Source of the DNA: Planctomycetota bacterium
GTDB lineage: Bacteria; Planctomycetota; Phycisphaerae; SM23-33
Reading direction: 5' to 3'
Assembly (NCBI GenBank): GCA_022705325.1
Contig: JAKJER010000016.1
Coordinates: forward strand, 62,001 to 126,000
DNA length: 64,000 bases
Below, one piece after another: positions 16,386 through 25,836 of the stretch. Made by a program: the position numbers and the translations under genes. Position 1 is the first letter of the stretch, and every line of letters begins with the position of its first letter. The notes beneath the pieces were generated by a model. It saw nothing but the letters and a program-made list of their open reading frames with translations, ran no database searches and was not told the origin of the DNA.

Positions 16386-18956
16386 ATGACCAGTCAAGAC
16401 CCCAGCAAACCCAAGATCATCAGCGACGACGACCAGGAGATCCTCATCCGCGCCGGTGGGGGGCGCAAGCCGCATGAGTCCGACGACCAGGGCGAACGGG
16501 TCGCGATCCCCCAGGAGGCGTACATCCTGCCGGTGCGCAACGTCGTGATCTTCCCCGGCACGGTCGTGCCGCTGGCCCTGGGGCGGGAAAAGTCCCGCCG
16601 TCTCATCCACGACCTCCTGCCCACCCAGAAGATCATCGTCACGGTCTGCCAGCGCTCGCCCAACACCGAGGACCCCGCCCCCGAAGACCTCTTCAACGTG
16701 GGCACGGCCGCCATGGTCCTCAAGCTGCTGCGGATGGAAGAAGACAACCAGTCCATCATCGTCCACGCCCTGCTGCGGGTGCAGGTCGAGGAGTACCTCG
16801 AGCGCGAGCCGTTCCTCAAGGCCCGCGTCCGCACGCTGGCGGAGCATCCCGGCGAGGCCACCGAGACCGAGGCCCTGGTGATGAACGCCCGCAACTCCGC
16901 CCGGCGCATCATCGAGCTGTCGCCCAACATCCCCGATGAGGCGGCCATCGTCCTCAACAGCATCGAGCAGCCCTCCGCCCTGGCCGACTTCCTGGCCTCC
17001 AACCTCCAACTGGAGCTGTCGGCCAAGCAGTCGCTGCTGGAGGAGATGAACGTCAACCACCGCCTGCGCCGCGTGACCAAGGAACTCCAGCACCAGCTGG
17101 AGGTCCTCGAGTTGTCACAGAAGATCCAGTCGCAGGTCAAGGAGAACATCGACAAGACCCAGCGCGAGTACTTCCTCCAGGAGCAGCTCAAAGCCATCCA
17201 GAAGGAGCTGGGCCAGGGCGACGAGAGGACCGCCGAAGTCGAGCAGCTCCGCGAGAAGATCGAGCAGGCCGGAATGGCCCAGGCCGTCAAGGAAGAGGCC
17301 CTGCGCGAGCTGTCGAGGATGGAGAAGATCCCCACCGTCTCGCCCGAGTACAACGTGGTGCGGACGTACCTGGACTGGATGACCGAGCTGCCCTGGAGCA
17401 AGACCACCGAAGACCGCCTGGACGTCAACCACGCGCAAGCGATCCTCAACGAGGACCACTACGACCTGGAGAAGGTCAAGCGCCGCGTGCTGGAGTACCT
17501 GGCCGTCCGCAAGCTGGCCCCCGAGAGCCGCGGGCCCATCCTCTGCTTCCTGGGCCCCCCCGGCGTGGGCAAGACCTCCCTGGGCCAGTCCATCGCCCGC
17601 TCGCTCGGACGCAACTTCATCCGGATGAGCCTGGGCGGCATTCGCGACGAGGCCGAGCTCCGCGGGCACCGGCGCACCTACATCGGGGCCATGCCCGGGC
17701 GGATCATCCAGGAGATCCGAAAAGCCGGCACGTGCAACCCGGTGTTCATGCTCGACGAGCTGGACAAGGTCGGGGCGGACTTCCGCGGGGATCCCACGTC
17801 GGCCCTGCTGGAGGTCCTGGACCCCGCCCAGAACAACAGCTTCCAGGACCACTACCTCAACGTGCCCTTCGACCTGTCGAGGGTCATGTTCATCGCGACG
17901 GCCAACTACATGGCCCCGGTCCCCCCGGCCCTGCGGGACCGGATGGAGGTGATCGAGCTGCCCGGCTACACCTCGCGGGAGAAGCTCTTCATCGCCAGGA
18001 AGTATCTCGTGCCCCGCCAGCTCAAGGAGAACGGCCTGAAGGACAACCAGGCCCGCTGGGGCGATCCCGCCCTGAACCTGATCGTCGACAGCTACACCCG
18101 CGAGGCCGGCGTTCGCGAGCTGGAACGCCAGATCGGCACGGTCTGCCGGGGCGTGGCCGCCCAGGTGGCGGCCGGCAAGATCGGCGCCAGGAAGATCACG
18201 CCCGACGTCGTCAAGCAGATGCTCGGGCCCGTCAAGTACGAGAGCGAGCTGGCCCTGCGGACCAGCGTGCCGGGGGTGGCGACGGGCCTGGCCTACACGC
18301 CTACCGGCGGCGAGTTGATCTTCGTCGAGGCGACCGCCTATCCGGGCAAGGGCTCGTTCACGTTGACCGGGCAACTGGGCGACGTGATGAAAGAATCGGT
18401 GCAGGCGGCGTTCAGCCTCGTCAAGAGCCGCGCCCCCGCGCTGGGGCTGGACCCGGCCGACCTGGCCCGCATGGACATTCACGTGCACGTCCCCGCCGGG
18501 GCCGTTCCCAAGGACGGCCCGTCGGCGGGCGTGGCCATGGTCACGGCGCTGTCGAGCCTGCTGACCCACACGCCGGTGCGCGCGGACGTGGCCATGACCG
18601 GCGAGATCACGCTCCGCGGGCTGGTGCTGCCCATCGGCGGGGTCAAGGAGAAGGTGCTCGCCGCCCAGCGGGCGGGCATCAAGGCGGTCATCCTGCCCGA
18701 CCGCAACCGCAAGGACCTGATGGACGTGCCCGAGGACGCCCGCAAGGACCTCGAGTTCCATTTCGCCAAGTCCATCGACGAAGCGCTGAAGCACGCGCTG
18801 GTCAAGCCGTCGGCCAAGGGCAAGGCGACGGGCGCGGGCGGCGCACGCAAGGCGAAGACCGGAAAGAAGCCATCCCCTTCCGGCAAGGCCAGGGCCAAGG
18901 CCAAGGCCGCCCGCAAGGCGAAGGGTTCCCCTGCGGCCGGGGCCAAGCGCCGGTAG
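16386..18956 (+). CDS. lon: ATP-dependent protease Lon with a basic C-terminal tail
   Basis: The 856-residue protein has the LonA plan: N-terminal substrate domain (AYILPVRNVVIFPGTVVPL), central coiled region, and AAA+ module with Walker A GPPGVGKT (K396) and Walker B VFMLDELDKV. The C-terminal protease domain has a Ser-Lys dyad at S713 (PKDGPSAG) and K756 (GGVKEK), with the usual 43-residue spacing. It unfolds and degrades damaged and regulatory proteins in the cytoplasm. The last 45 or so residues (about 812-856) are an unusual Lys/Ala/Gly-rich tail with AKAKAARKAK repeats, not part of the family core. The gene follows Hsp20 in the same direction, and a zinc-ribbon membrane protein gene follows. 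Confidence 0.97.
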   Translation: MTSQDPSKPKIISDDDQEILIRAGGGRKPHESDDQGERVAIPQEAYILPVRNVVIFPGTVVPLALGREKSRRLIHDLLPTQKIIVTVCQRSPNTEDPAPEDLFNVGTAAMVLKLLRMEEDNQSIIVHALLRVQVEEYLEREPFLKARVRTLAEHPGEATETEALVMNARNSARRIIELSPNIPDEAAIVLNSIEQPSALADFLASNLQLELSAKQSLLEEMNVNHRLRRVTKELQHQLEVLELSQKIQSQVKENIDKTQREYFLQEQLKAIQKELGQGDERTAEVEQLREKIEQAGMAQAVKEEALRELSRMEKIPTVSPEYNVVRTYLDWMTELPWSKTTEDRLDVNHAQAILNEDHYDLEKVKRRVLEYLAVRKLAPESRGPILCFLGPPGVGKTSLGQSIARSLGRNFIRMSLGGIRDEAELRGHRRTYIGAMPGRIIQEIRKAGTCNPVFMLDELDKVGADFRGDPTSALLEVLDPAQNNSFQDHYLNVPFDLSRVMFIATANYMAPVPPALRDRMEVIELPGYTSREKLFIARKYLVPRQLKENGLKDNQARWGDPALNLIVDSYTREAGVRELERQIGTVCRGVAAQVAAGKIGARKITPDVVKQMLGPVKYESELALRTSVPGVATGLAYTPTGGELIFVEATAYPGKGSFTLTGQLGDVMKESVQAAFSLVKSRAPALGLDPADLARMDIHVHVPAGAVPKDGPSAGVAMVTALSSLLTHTPVRADVAMTGEITLRGLVLPIGGVKEKVLAAQRAGIKAVILPDRNRKDLMDVPEDARKDLEFHFAKSIDEALKHALVKPSAKGKATGAGGARKAKTGKKPSPSGKARAKAKAARKAKGSPAAGAKRR

Positions 18957-19112
18957 GAGCGATCGCGGGCCCGACGCGGATCGACGGTCCTCCGCCCGGG
19001 CGGCCGATTTGCGTTCGAGGAAATCCCCTTGCGGACTAGCCGACGCATAGGGTATGCTGCGGCGTACGGCTTGAGCGATACCTTCCGACACGCGCCGTTG
19101 AGGAGCACACGC

Positions 19113-19679
19113 ATGTCCGAATCGAAATGGTTGGGCCTGGCGACCAAGAGGCTGGACCTGAGCAAAGGCGGCACGGGCAGTCCCAAGATGGAATACCTGA
19201 TGGTGGCGGTCCTGGGCCTGATCATCGCGCTGTCGCTGGGCTTCACCTTGTGGGGCGTGTTCTTCGGCGACTCCTCCGGCCCGGCGGGCGGCATGGAAGG
19301 CGACATCCATTTCCAGTGCACCGCCTGCTCGAACGAGTTCACCAAGTCGGGCGAGGAGATGGAAAAGATCATGCCCACCGCCCTGATGCCGGAAATGGGC
19401 CTGCTGCAGGTGGACTGCCCCAAGTGCGGCAAGAAAGAATCCTGCCTGATGCAGACCAAGTGCCCCAACTGCGGCAAGTACTACCTGTCGGACATGATGG
19501 TCGCCAATGCCAAGGCCTTCGACGAGGCCAAGGCCGCCGCCCGCGCCGAAGGGAAAGACCCCAGCACGGTCATGCCTGTATTCCCCGCCGCCGGGGAACA
19601 GCCCAAGGACGTCTGCAAGCACTGCGGCACCGACCGGGTGCAGTGGTACATCGACTACTACAAGAAGCGCCGGGGCTGA
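19113..19679 (+). CDS. Membrane-anchored zinc-ribbon protein
   Basis: The 188-residue protein has one membrane helix (about 27-50, YLMVAVLGLIIALSLGFTLWG) and a soluble part with paired cysteines: FQCTAC, VDCPKCGKK, KCPNCGKYY and DVCKHCGTD. These look like rubredoxin-type zinc knuckles, so two zinc ribbons are likely. No enzymatic motif is visible, and no named family is recognised. The start at 19113 has GAGGAG about eight bases upstream; longer in-frame versions have no ribosome site. It follows lon but is separated by about 150 bases, so co-transcription is uncertain. Confidence 0.82.
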   Translation: MSESKWLGLATKRLDLSKGGTGSPKMEYLMVAVLGLIIALSLGFTLWGVFFGDSSGPAGGMEGDIHFQCTACSNEFTKSGEEMEKIMPTALMPEMGLLQVDCPKCGKKESCLMQTKCPNCGKYYLSDMMVANAKAFDEAKAAARAEGKDPSTVMPVFPAAGEQPKDVCKHCGTDRVQWYIDYYKKRRG

Positions 19680-19902
19680 GCCATCGGCCCGGCTGCTGAT
19701 TCCACTTTCGTCCGCCTTCCGGAACGAGGGGCCGCGGGGCCCTGCGGCGAGGCAGAGTCTCCGGCTCCCGCTGCCTTGTAGACACACATCCGACCCGTCC
19801 ATGAATCCGGTGCGCATGCGGAGGGGGCTTCTGTCGCCTGATCGCGCCGACGGCTTGTAGAGTACGCGTGGGCCGCTCACCCTTCTGGCAGGCGGGCGTC
19901 GC

Positions 19903-21090
19903 TCAACTTCGTACAGCCGTGTACGTCGTCCCCCGCCAGACGACCTTGGCCCCCGGTCGCAGCCGGGAGATGGACATCAGCAGGGCCACCAGGGCCAGGA
20001 CGGCGCCGATGGGGAAGGTCCAGGCCAGGTCCGTCCGCCCGCCGATGAGGCGGTAGAAGCGGTAGATGGCGGAGATCTGCAGGATGGCCGCCGCCGCGCC
20101 CGTGGCGGCCACCACGGGCCACAGTCCGACCGGGGCGGCGCCCGCCAGGGCCAGGATCAGCCCGGCCAGGGCGCCCAGGTGGGGCAGGAGGCTGAAGGCC
20201 AGCACCAGGGCCGCCGACGTGCACAGGCGCCCGGGCGTGCCGAACGTGCCCAGGAAGATCCGGCTCCACCCGCGGAGGATCGCCCCCAGCGACGTGTACA
20301 TCCGCACCAGGTAGAGCCCGAAATTCTGCACCACCCGCAGGCGCATGCCCATGTCCTTGAGCTTCTTGCTCATGTGCATGTCTTCCATGAGGCACTGCTT
20401 GACGACCTCATGGGTCCCAACCGCCTCGTACGCCGAGCGGCGCATGAGGATGAACGCCCCATTGGCGTAGGCGTTGCGCTTGGCGGGGTTGTTCACCTTG
20501 TCCGGGTGGAACCAGATCATCATCACTCCCCCGCACACCGGCTGGACGACGTTCTCCCAGAACCCCTGCATCTCCAGCGTCGGCAGAACGCTCAGCATGT
20601 CGCTGCCGGTGTCCAGCGCGTGCTGCATCGCCACCGACAGCGTCCGGTTCGACGTCTGGCGGCAGTCGGCGTCGATCATGCAGATCCACTCCCCCCCGCT
20701 CGCCGCGATGCCGTGCATCATCGCGTGGTTCTTGCCCGACCAGCCCGCCGGCAGATGGTCGATCGTCACCAGCTTCAGCCGCGGGTCTTCCCGCGCAATC
20801 GCGGCGACGATCTCCCCCGTGCGGTCGCTGCTGCGGTCGTCGGCCACGATCATCTCGAAATCGGGATAGTCCTGCGCCAGCATCGTCCGCACGCAGGCCT
20901 CGATGTTCTCCTGCTCGTCCTTCGCCGCCACCACCACCGTGATCTTCGGCGCCGCCTCCGGCGGCCCGGGCGACTCCGGCGTCAACGCGAACCCCGTCCG
21001 CTTCTGACGCGAGATCATAACGTGCCGGCCCACCCAGACCAGGTTGCCCAGGCCCAGCAGGACGATCAGGATGATGGCCAAGGTATACAA
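19903..21090 (-). CDS. Membrane-bound family 2 glycosyltransferase
   Basis: The 395-residue protein has one N-terminal helix (1-24), a GT-A catalytic domain (about 50-260) and three or four C-terminal helices. Motifs include ITVVVAAKDEQENIEACVRTMLAQDYPDFEMIVADDRSSD, the metal/nucleotide-sugar DxD in MIDADC (about residue 140) and an acceptor-side MEDMHMSKKLK (ED motif). It resembles HpnB or CrtQ-like enzymes that glycosylate lipids such as hopanoids or carotenoids, but no hopanoid or carotenoid gene is near, so the acceptor is open. The gene is alone on the minus strand. Confidence 0.87.
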   Translation of the reverse strand: MYTLAIILIVLLGLGNLVWVGRHVMISRQKRTGFALTPESPGPPEAAPKITVVVAAKDEQENIEACVRTMLAQDYPDFEMIVADDRSSDRTGEIVAAIAREDPRLKLVTIDHLPAGWSGKNHAMMHGIAASGGEWICMIDADCRQTSNRTLSVAMQHALDTGSDMLSVLPTLEMQGFWENVVQPVCGGVMMIWFHPDKVNNPAKRNAYANGAFILMRRSAYEAVGTHEVVKQCLMEDMHMSKKLKDMGMRLRVVQNFGLYLVRMYTSLGAILRGWSRIFLGTFGTPGRLCTSAALVLAFSLLPHLGALAGLILALAGAAPVGLWPVVAATGAAAAILQISAIYRFYRLIGGRTDLAWTFPIGAVLALVALLMSISRLRPGAKVVWRGTTYTAVRS

Positions 21091-21619
21091 GAGCGTTCCT
21101 CTACTGCGGCTTTGCCGTTCGCGACGCCGGGCGGATTATGACCCATTTGCCCGCGGGATACAAGCCGATCCGACGCTCGCCCCCCCCAGGACCACGCGCC
21201 CGCCAAGGCATCTGCCGCTCGATGCGGACCGACCAGCCGGCGGCGAACGCCCACTGTCCCGTTTTTGCGGAAAATTCGGCGACCAACCGAGACGGCCTTT
21301 TTGGCTGTAACTATCGTTATTGCATTGAGATACGCACGCATTGCCATGTCGCGAAAAATAGGAAAACTCAGAAAAAGCGGAGCAGAATGAGACGTGTTGA
21401 CCCTCAAATGGGACATTCGCGGCCGCGCACCGGCCGGCCGGTTCTCAACTGCTTTTTGGGACTGTACTTGAGGTCGCTCTTCTCCCGCTCAAGGCCCTGT
21501 TGCCTCGGAGCCCGCGGGAAGACGGCGAAGTCGGGCATCCGAAGACCGCCATTCGGGCGCAGAGCCAAGCCGACGAACCGGACCTCGCGTGCGTCATCCG
21601 CTCATCGTCGATCCCGTCT
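21091..21619. other. Intergenic region, no gene recognised
   Basis: These 529 bases separate the glycosyltransferase gene from the second STAND gene. The middle part (about 21260-21400) is visibly AT-richer than its surroundings and may hold the promoter of the glycosyltransferase, but no hexamer pair with good spacing was found. No hairpin with a T-run follows the STAND stop codon. Confidence 0.6.
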
Positions 21620-24600
21620 TCACAGCAGGTCCCCCGGCTCGTCGTCCAGACGTACAGGAGGCTTAGGCCTCAACCCGAGCCTCTGCGTCCAGGTCAGTGA
21701 TTCGCGCCACGTCTCGATGGCATTTCTCAAGGCCCGTACCCGGGGATGGCTCTGATCTTGAACCTCGTCAAGATATCGTTCCGCCCCCTCGACATTCTGC
21801 GATAGCAGCAAGGCGCATATGTAGTTCGCCTGGATCTCGACCGGCACGTCGGCACGCATCGTGAGGGTGCCGCCCGGAAAGAGAACACGAAGGAATACCG
21901 CAAGCGCTTCATCCGTGTTGTGGGTCCGCAGGAGTTCGACAGCGCGGTTGTTCTCCTGGCGAAGCAACCACGAGGGGCTGTGCTTTCCCGGCAGCGCATC
22001 GCCTCGCGCCGTGACAGGTCTGTCGGAGACTTCAGCCCCGAGCGGGTCCGTCGGCGCCTCCACCGGCGCCGGCGCCGACATGGGATACCCCGGGGGGGAA
22101 CCTTGACGTCTCCTCTGATTCAGGACCCCGGCCACATCCATCATCACCCACGCAAGCTCTCCCGGAGATGTGCGGTGGCCGGCATCGGCGTCCTGCGCGA
22201 ACTTCCGTGTCAGGTTCACCATCTTCTCGTAGTCGCCCGCGAGAGAAGGACTCACTAGGCCTGAAGCCTTGGCGGGGCCGAGGACCACGGAGAACCTGTC
22301 GAGCAACTCCCTTGTCCGACCCGAGTTTCCCCTCACCGCGTGGTGTCCGGCGAGCTTGATGCAGGCCAGCAGAAAGCCCCGCACGATCGACTCGTCTTCT
22401 GGATCGCGGGCATACAGATCTTCCCTGACCTCGAGGCCCGCCTCCAGTCGGCTGAGGCCGGCGGCCATGTCGCCCTTCATCAGGAAGCAGTCGCCGAGTT
22501 TGCTCTCGATGTTCGCCACCAGTCCCTTGGAGTCGACGCAGTCCGGGTCCTGGCTTGCGCTCCGCCTGGCAGTTTCCAGACCCTGCTGCAGCACGCTCAT
22601 CGCCTCCTCGGGCGCGCCGGCCTCCAGGCAAAGCACGCCGACCTGGAGACAGGCACCCGCGACCCGGCGTGGGACAAAGGGGTTCTGCGAGCCGAGTTGA
22701 ATGGCCCGTTCGAACCAGCGGATGGTCCAACGCCAGTTCTCCATCGCGTTGTCCGGATGTCCGGTGGCAAGATCCAATATCGCCAGTTCCTGGCAGCACC
22801 ACCCGAGGTCTTCGGCGGGGCGGACACTCTGCGGGTCCTCGCGCTGAAGGGGCTGGTAGATCGCCAGCGATGCCATCAGTTCCTTGCGGGCTTCCGGGAA
22901 GTCGCCCATTTCGCGAAGGACGGCCCCCATGCAATAGTGACTGACCCCCGTTTCGCGCCGGTACTGCGGTGAATCGGGCTGTTTGCGAACCGCGGCGTTG
23001 CTGTAATCCAGAGCCTGGCGGTAGGTAGCGACGGCTTCCTCGTAATGACCGTCGCATCTCAACTGTTCCCCAAGGGCGTGCAGAGCGAGACTGCGGTTGT
23101 ACAGGATGCTCGTGTCTTCGCTGTCCAGGTCCTCGATCGGCCGCATGGCGCCGATCATCGCCTCCGTGATGCGCAGGGCGGCTGAAGACGCTCCCTTCTG
23201 GGTCAGGGCTGGGGTGAGGCCCTGGGTGAAGAATCTGCGCAGCTCGAACTCGTACACCGGGGACGGTTCGTCATCGTCGTTCTCCTCGTTGCCCGGCAGG
23301 TCCAGCCAACTGATCACCCAGTCCATCAGCGGATTGTCCCCGTCGGGGCCCTGGCTCTCCATCGCGATGATGCGGTCCGCCAGCGTGTCAACGCACTCCC
23401 GGAAGGCTCGTTCCGCTCCGGCCGGATCTATGTCGAAAAGCGAAAACCCGCTGAACGCCGCTTCCAGCTGCGCCAACTCCGGATTGCCCTTGATCATCGC
23501 TTGCAGCGAGCCAACACTGTAGATGGTCTTGGCGTCAAACCCCACCATCTCCAAGCCGACCGTTGCGGTTCTGCAGCAGTAGTTGGCCGCGGCACGGGCC
23601 TCTCCGGACTCCACCAGGTGGTGCATGATTTCGGTCTGCCCGAGCGGGTCGTTCCAGCCGAGAGACTGCAGATAGTTGGCGATCTCCAGGTGCACCATCT
23701 GAATCTCTCGGGGGTCGATGCTGACCAGATCGGTCATGGCCTTGCGGGCCTGGGCATGGAAGAGGTCCCACTGGCCCTCGCTGCCTCTCCGCACCAGATG
23801 CCCGCGGAACGTGCGCCGAATGGCCGCCACCGTAAGGGACAACCCGTGCTCCGATTGGGCTCTCTTCTCAATCTCGTCGCACAGGTCCCGCGTGTGCTCA
23901 GATATGGGTTCGGGCTGGTCCCTTCCCGCCGCCAGGGCCTCCCGTGCGTCTGCGATCACCGTCATCATCATCGCGATGCGAGGCACGAGGACCAGCAGGT
24001 CGCTCTCCCGCCAGCCGGACCGGCCCAGTGCGATGAGCGACGCGAACGCGACCGCCCAGTGGCGTCCGTGTACCTTCTCGGCGTGCGACAGCACGTCCTG
24101 GTACATCCCGGGCACGTCCGGATGCAGCCTCTGGACCGTGTCCGCCAGGAGCCGCACGATGCGCTCGCCGGCGGGCAGATCCGCGTACTCGTGCTCTGCC
24201 CGGTTGAAATCGTCCGCGTCCAGAAGATTGAGTTGCTCGTTGGCCAGGGTCAGCCAGAGGGGGTTCCCGCACGCCGGCTCGCCATCGGGAAGGACCTTCG
24301 CGGTCAGCGCGGCCACCACCGCGGGATTGACCGTACGATGGTAGCGCGCCCAGACCTGCCGTGTGATCTCCTCCGCCTCCGGCTCCCCAAGCGGAGGCAG
24401 GTCGAACTCCTGGATGCCGGCCCACGCGGAGAAGGCTTCCGCCTGCTCTCCCGGAATAGCCGTGGCGAGAATGCGGGCATTGGCCGGCCAGCACTTCGCA
24501 TGGAACCAGGTCAGCCGCCTCCCCCGGACGGTGGGCTCGTACTGGTCCAGCGCGTCCAGCAGCGCGACGACTCGGCGCTGCCGCGAAGCCTCCGCCACCA

Positions 24601-25708
24601 GGCGGGCGAAGGTCAGGTCCAGTTCCTCCGGACTGGGCTTGTCCGGAAGGGGATTCTCGATTCCGAGGTGCTCGACAAGCTCCCCGACCCAACGTCGCAG
24701 CATGGACTCCACGCTGCTGGATCGCGGGCCGATCCCCGCGGCGTGCGCCAGCAGGAGCACGTCTTCATTCTCCGACAGTCGCTCATGCACCTGCGCGAAC
24801 AGGGCGCTCTTGCCCGAGCCCGGTTCGCCGGTCACGCACGCGCCCAGCGTCCCCTCTGCCGGGCCCGTCGCCAGCGCGAGAAGCTCCTCGATGATCTTCT
24901 CCCTGCCGACGAAGCCCCGGCTGCGGTGTTCCACGAACTCCGCCAGCGCCTCGCGCTGGGTCTGCTCCCATGTCGGCGCGGGCTGACGCAGGTACTTCGC
25001 CGTGTCCGCGTCCAGTTGGGCCCAGAGCAGTTCGAAGACGGCCTCGCCCCAGGCTTCCAGCCCCGTCACCTTCTCTGCCGCCGCATCCCATTGTGCGGTG
25101 TAGCTGTGGACCCGGTCGCCCAGGTCCGGGTCGTTGCGAAGGGTCTCCTTGAGCTGCCTGAGAGCCTCCGCGCGCCGCGGCGCGTCCGTGTCCGTGCCGT
25201 GGGCGTCGCTGTACGTTGCCGCCACCTCCGCGGGCATCGAGGCATAGGGAAGGGGCGAGCGAAGGAAGAACAGGCAGCGGCGACTCTGGGTCGGATCGCC
25301 CTGGTGCAGACCGAACTCGATCTCCAGCGCCGTCACGCTCTTGTTCTCGAGCTTCGTCGCGAACCCCGCTTCCTGGGCGGCCATCTCGGCATGCCGCTGC
25401 GGCGGAACCCACCCGTACCGATCACCCAGCAGCACGAGCAGGTAGGGCCGGCTCCGCCTGATTTCGTCGAAGCAGACCTTCAGCACCAACAGCTCGCGGT
25501 CTTGCTCACCCGCCACCCTGCCCGTGTCCACCCCGACCCGCAGGTCAATCGGCTCCAGGTGGTGACGGCGCTCGCGAAGTCTCTCCTCCAGCCGGGGAAA
25601 GACGATCTGTGCAAGGTGGTCCCGTTCGGCCTGCATGTCGCGGAACGTGCTGCTGACAAACACCGGCCGGGCCTTCCAGAGCAGACGACGCGTCCCTTGT
25701 GCGGTCAT
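21620..25708 (-). CDS. STAND protein: DUF4062, NTPase and long helical repeat region
   Basis: This 1362-residue protein shares its plan with the one at 5769-9299. DUF4062 is at about 14-105 (PVFVSSTFRDMQAERDHL, LLGDRYGW), followed by a linker and an NTPase at about 270-600. Walker A is GEPGSGKSALF (near 295) and Walker B is VVALLDALDQYE (near 384). A long helical region (about 690-1340) contains diverged TPRs, for example HYEEAVATYRQALDYSNAAV. Unlike the first protein its repeats are not near-identical, and it has an extra 250 or so residues. The expected role is an NTP-driven molecular switch that senses a ligand through the repeats and signals through DUF4062. An antiviral or regulated-death role is inference from the architecture. 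No small partner gene is adjacent. Confidence 0.87.
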   Translation of the reverse strand: MTAQGTRRLLWKARPVFVSSTFRDMQAERDHLAQIVFPRLEERLRERRHHLEPIDLRVGVDTGRVAGEQDRELLVLKVCFDEIRRSRPYLLVLLGDRYGWVPPQRHAEMAAQEAGFATKLENKSVTALEIEFGLHQGDPTQSRRCLFFLRSPLPYASMPAEVAATYSDAHGTDTDAPRRAEALRQLKETLRNDPDLGDRVHSYTAQWDAAAEKVTGLEAWGEAVFELLWAQLDADTAKYLRQPAPTWEQTQREALAEFVEHRSRGFVGREKIIEELLALATGPAEGTLGACVTGEPGSGKSALFAQVHERLSENEDVLLLAHAAGIGPRSSSVESMLRRWVGELVEHLGIENPLPDKPSPEELDLTFARLVAEASRQRRVVALLDALDQYEPTVRGRRLTWFHAKCWPANARILATAIPGEQAEAFSAWAGIQEFDLPPLGEPEAEEITRQVWARYHRTVNPAVVAALTAKVLPDGEPACGNPLWLTLANEQLNLLDADDFNRAEHEYADLPAGERIVRLLADTVQRLHPDVPGMYQDVLSHAEKVHGRHWAVAFASLIALGRSGWRESDLLVLVPRIAMMMTVIADAREALAAGRDQPEPISEHTRDLCDEIEKRAQSEHGLSLTVAAIRRTFRGHLVRRGSEGQWDLFHAQARKAMTDLVSIDPREIQMVHLEIANYLQSLGWNDPLGQTEIMHHLVESGEARAAANYCCRTATVGLEMVGFDAKTIYSVGSLQAMIKGNPELAQLEAAFSGFSLFDIDPAGAERAFRECVDTLADRIIAMESQGPDGDNPLMDWVISWLDLPGNEENDDDEPSPVYEFELRRFFTQGLTPALTQKGASSAALRITEAMIGAMRPIEDLDSEDTSILYNRSLALHALGEQLRCDGHYEEAVATYRQALDYSNAAVRKQPDSPQYRRETGVSHYCMGAVLREMGDFPEARKELMASLAIYQPLQREDPQSVRPAEDLGWCCQELAILDLATGHPDNAMENWRWTIRWFERAIQLGSQNPFVPRRVAGACLQVGVLCLEAGAPEEAMSVLQQGLETARRSASQDPDCVDSKGLVANIESKLGDCFLMKGDMAAGLSRLEAGLEVREDLYARDPEDESIVRGFLLACIKLAGHHAVRGNSGRTRELLDRFSVVLGPAKASGLVSPSLAGDYEKMVNLTRKFAQDADAGHRTSPGELAWVMMDVAGVLNQRRRQGSPPGYPMSAPAPVEAPTDPLGAEVSDRPVTARGDALPGKHSPSWLLRQENNRAVELLRTHNTDEALAVFLRVLFPGGTLTMRADVPVEIQANYICALLLSQNVEGAERYLDEVQDQSHPRVRALRNAIETWRESLTWTQRLGLRPKPPVRLDDEPGDLL

Positions 25709-25836
25709 GGCAGGTCACCCTTCAACTCGGCCACAGACTTCATCACGGACGTGCGACCCATCCCCGCGTTGCGACCAACCGCCCCGACGTCCCTTCCATC
25801 GTACCTTGACGGTCCACCCGTGCAAGACTGCGCGTT

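Noticed and set aside
17115..19880. 921-codon minus-strand open frame
   Set aside because: Antisense to lon and the zinc-ribbon gene; composition artefact of high GC.
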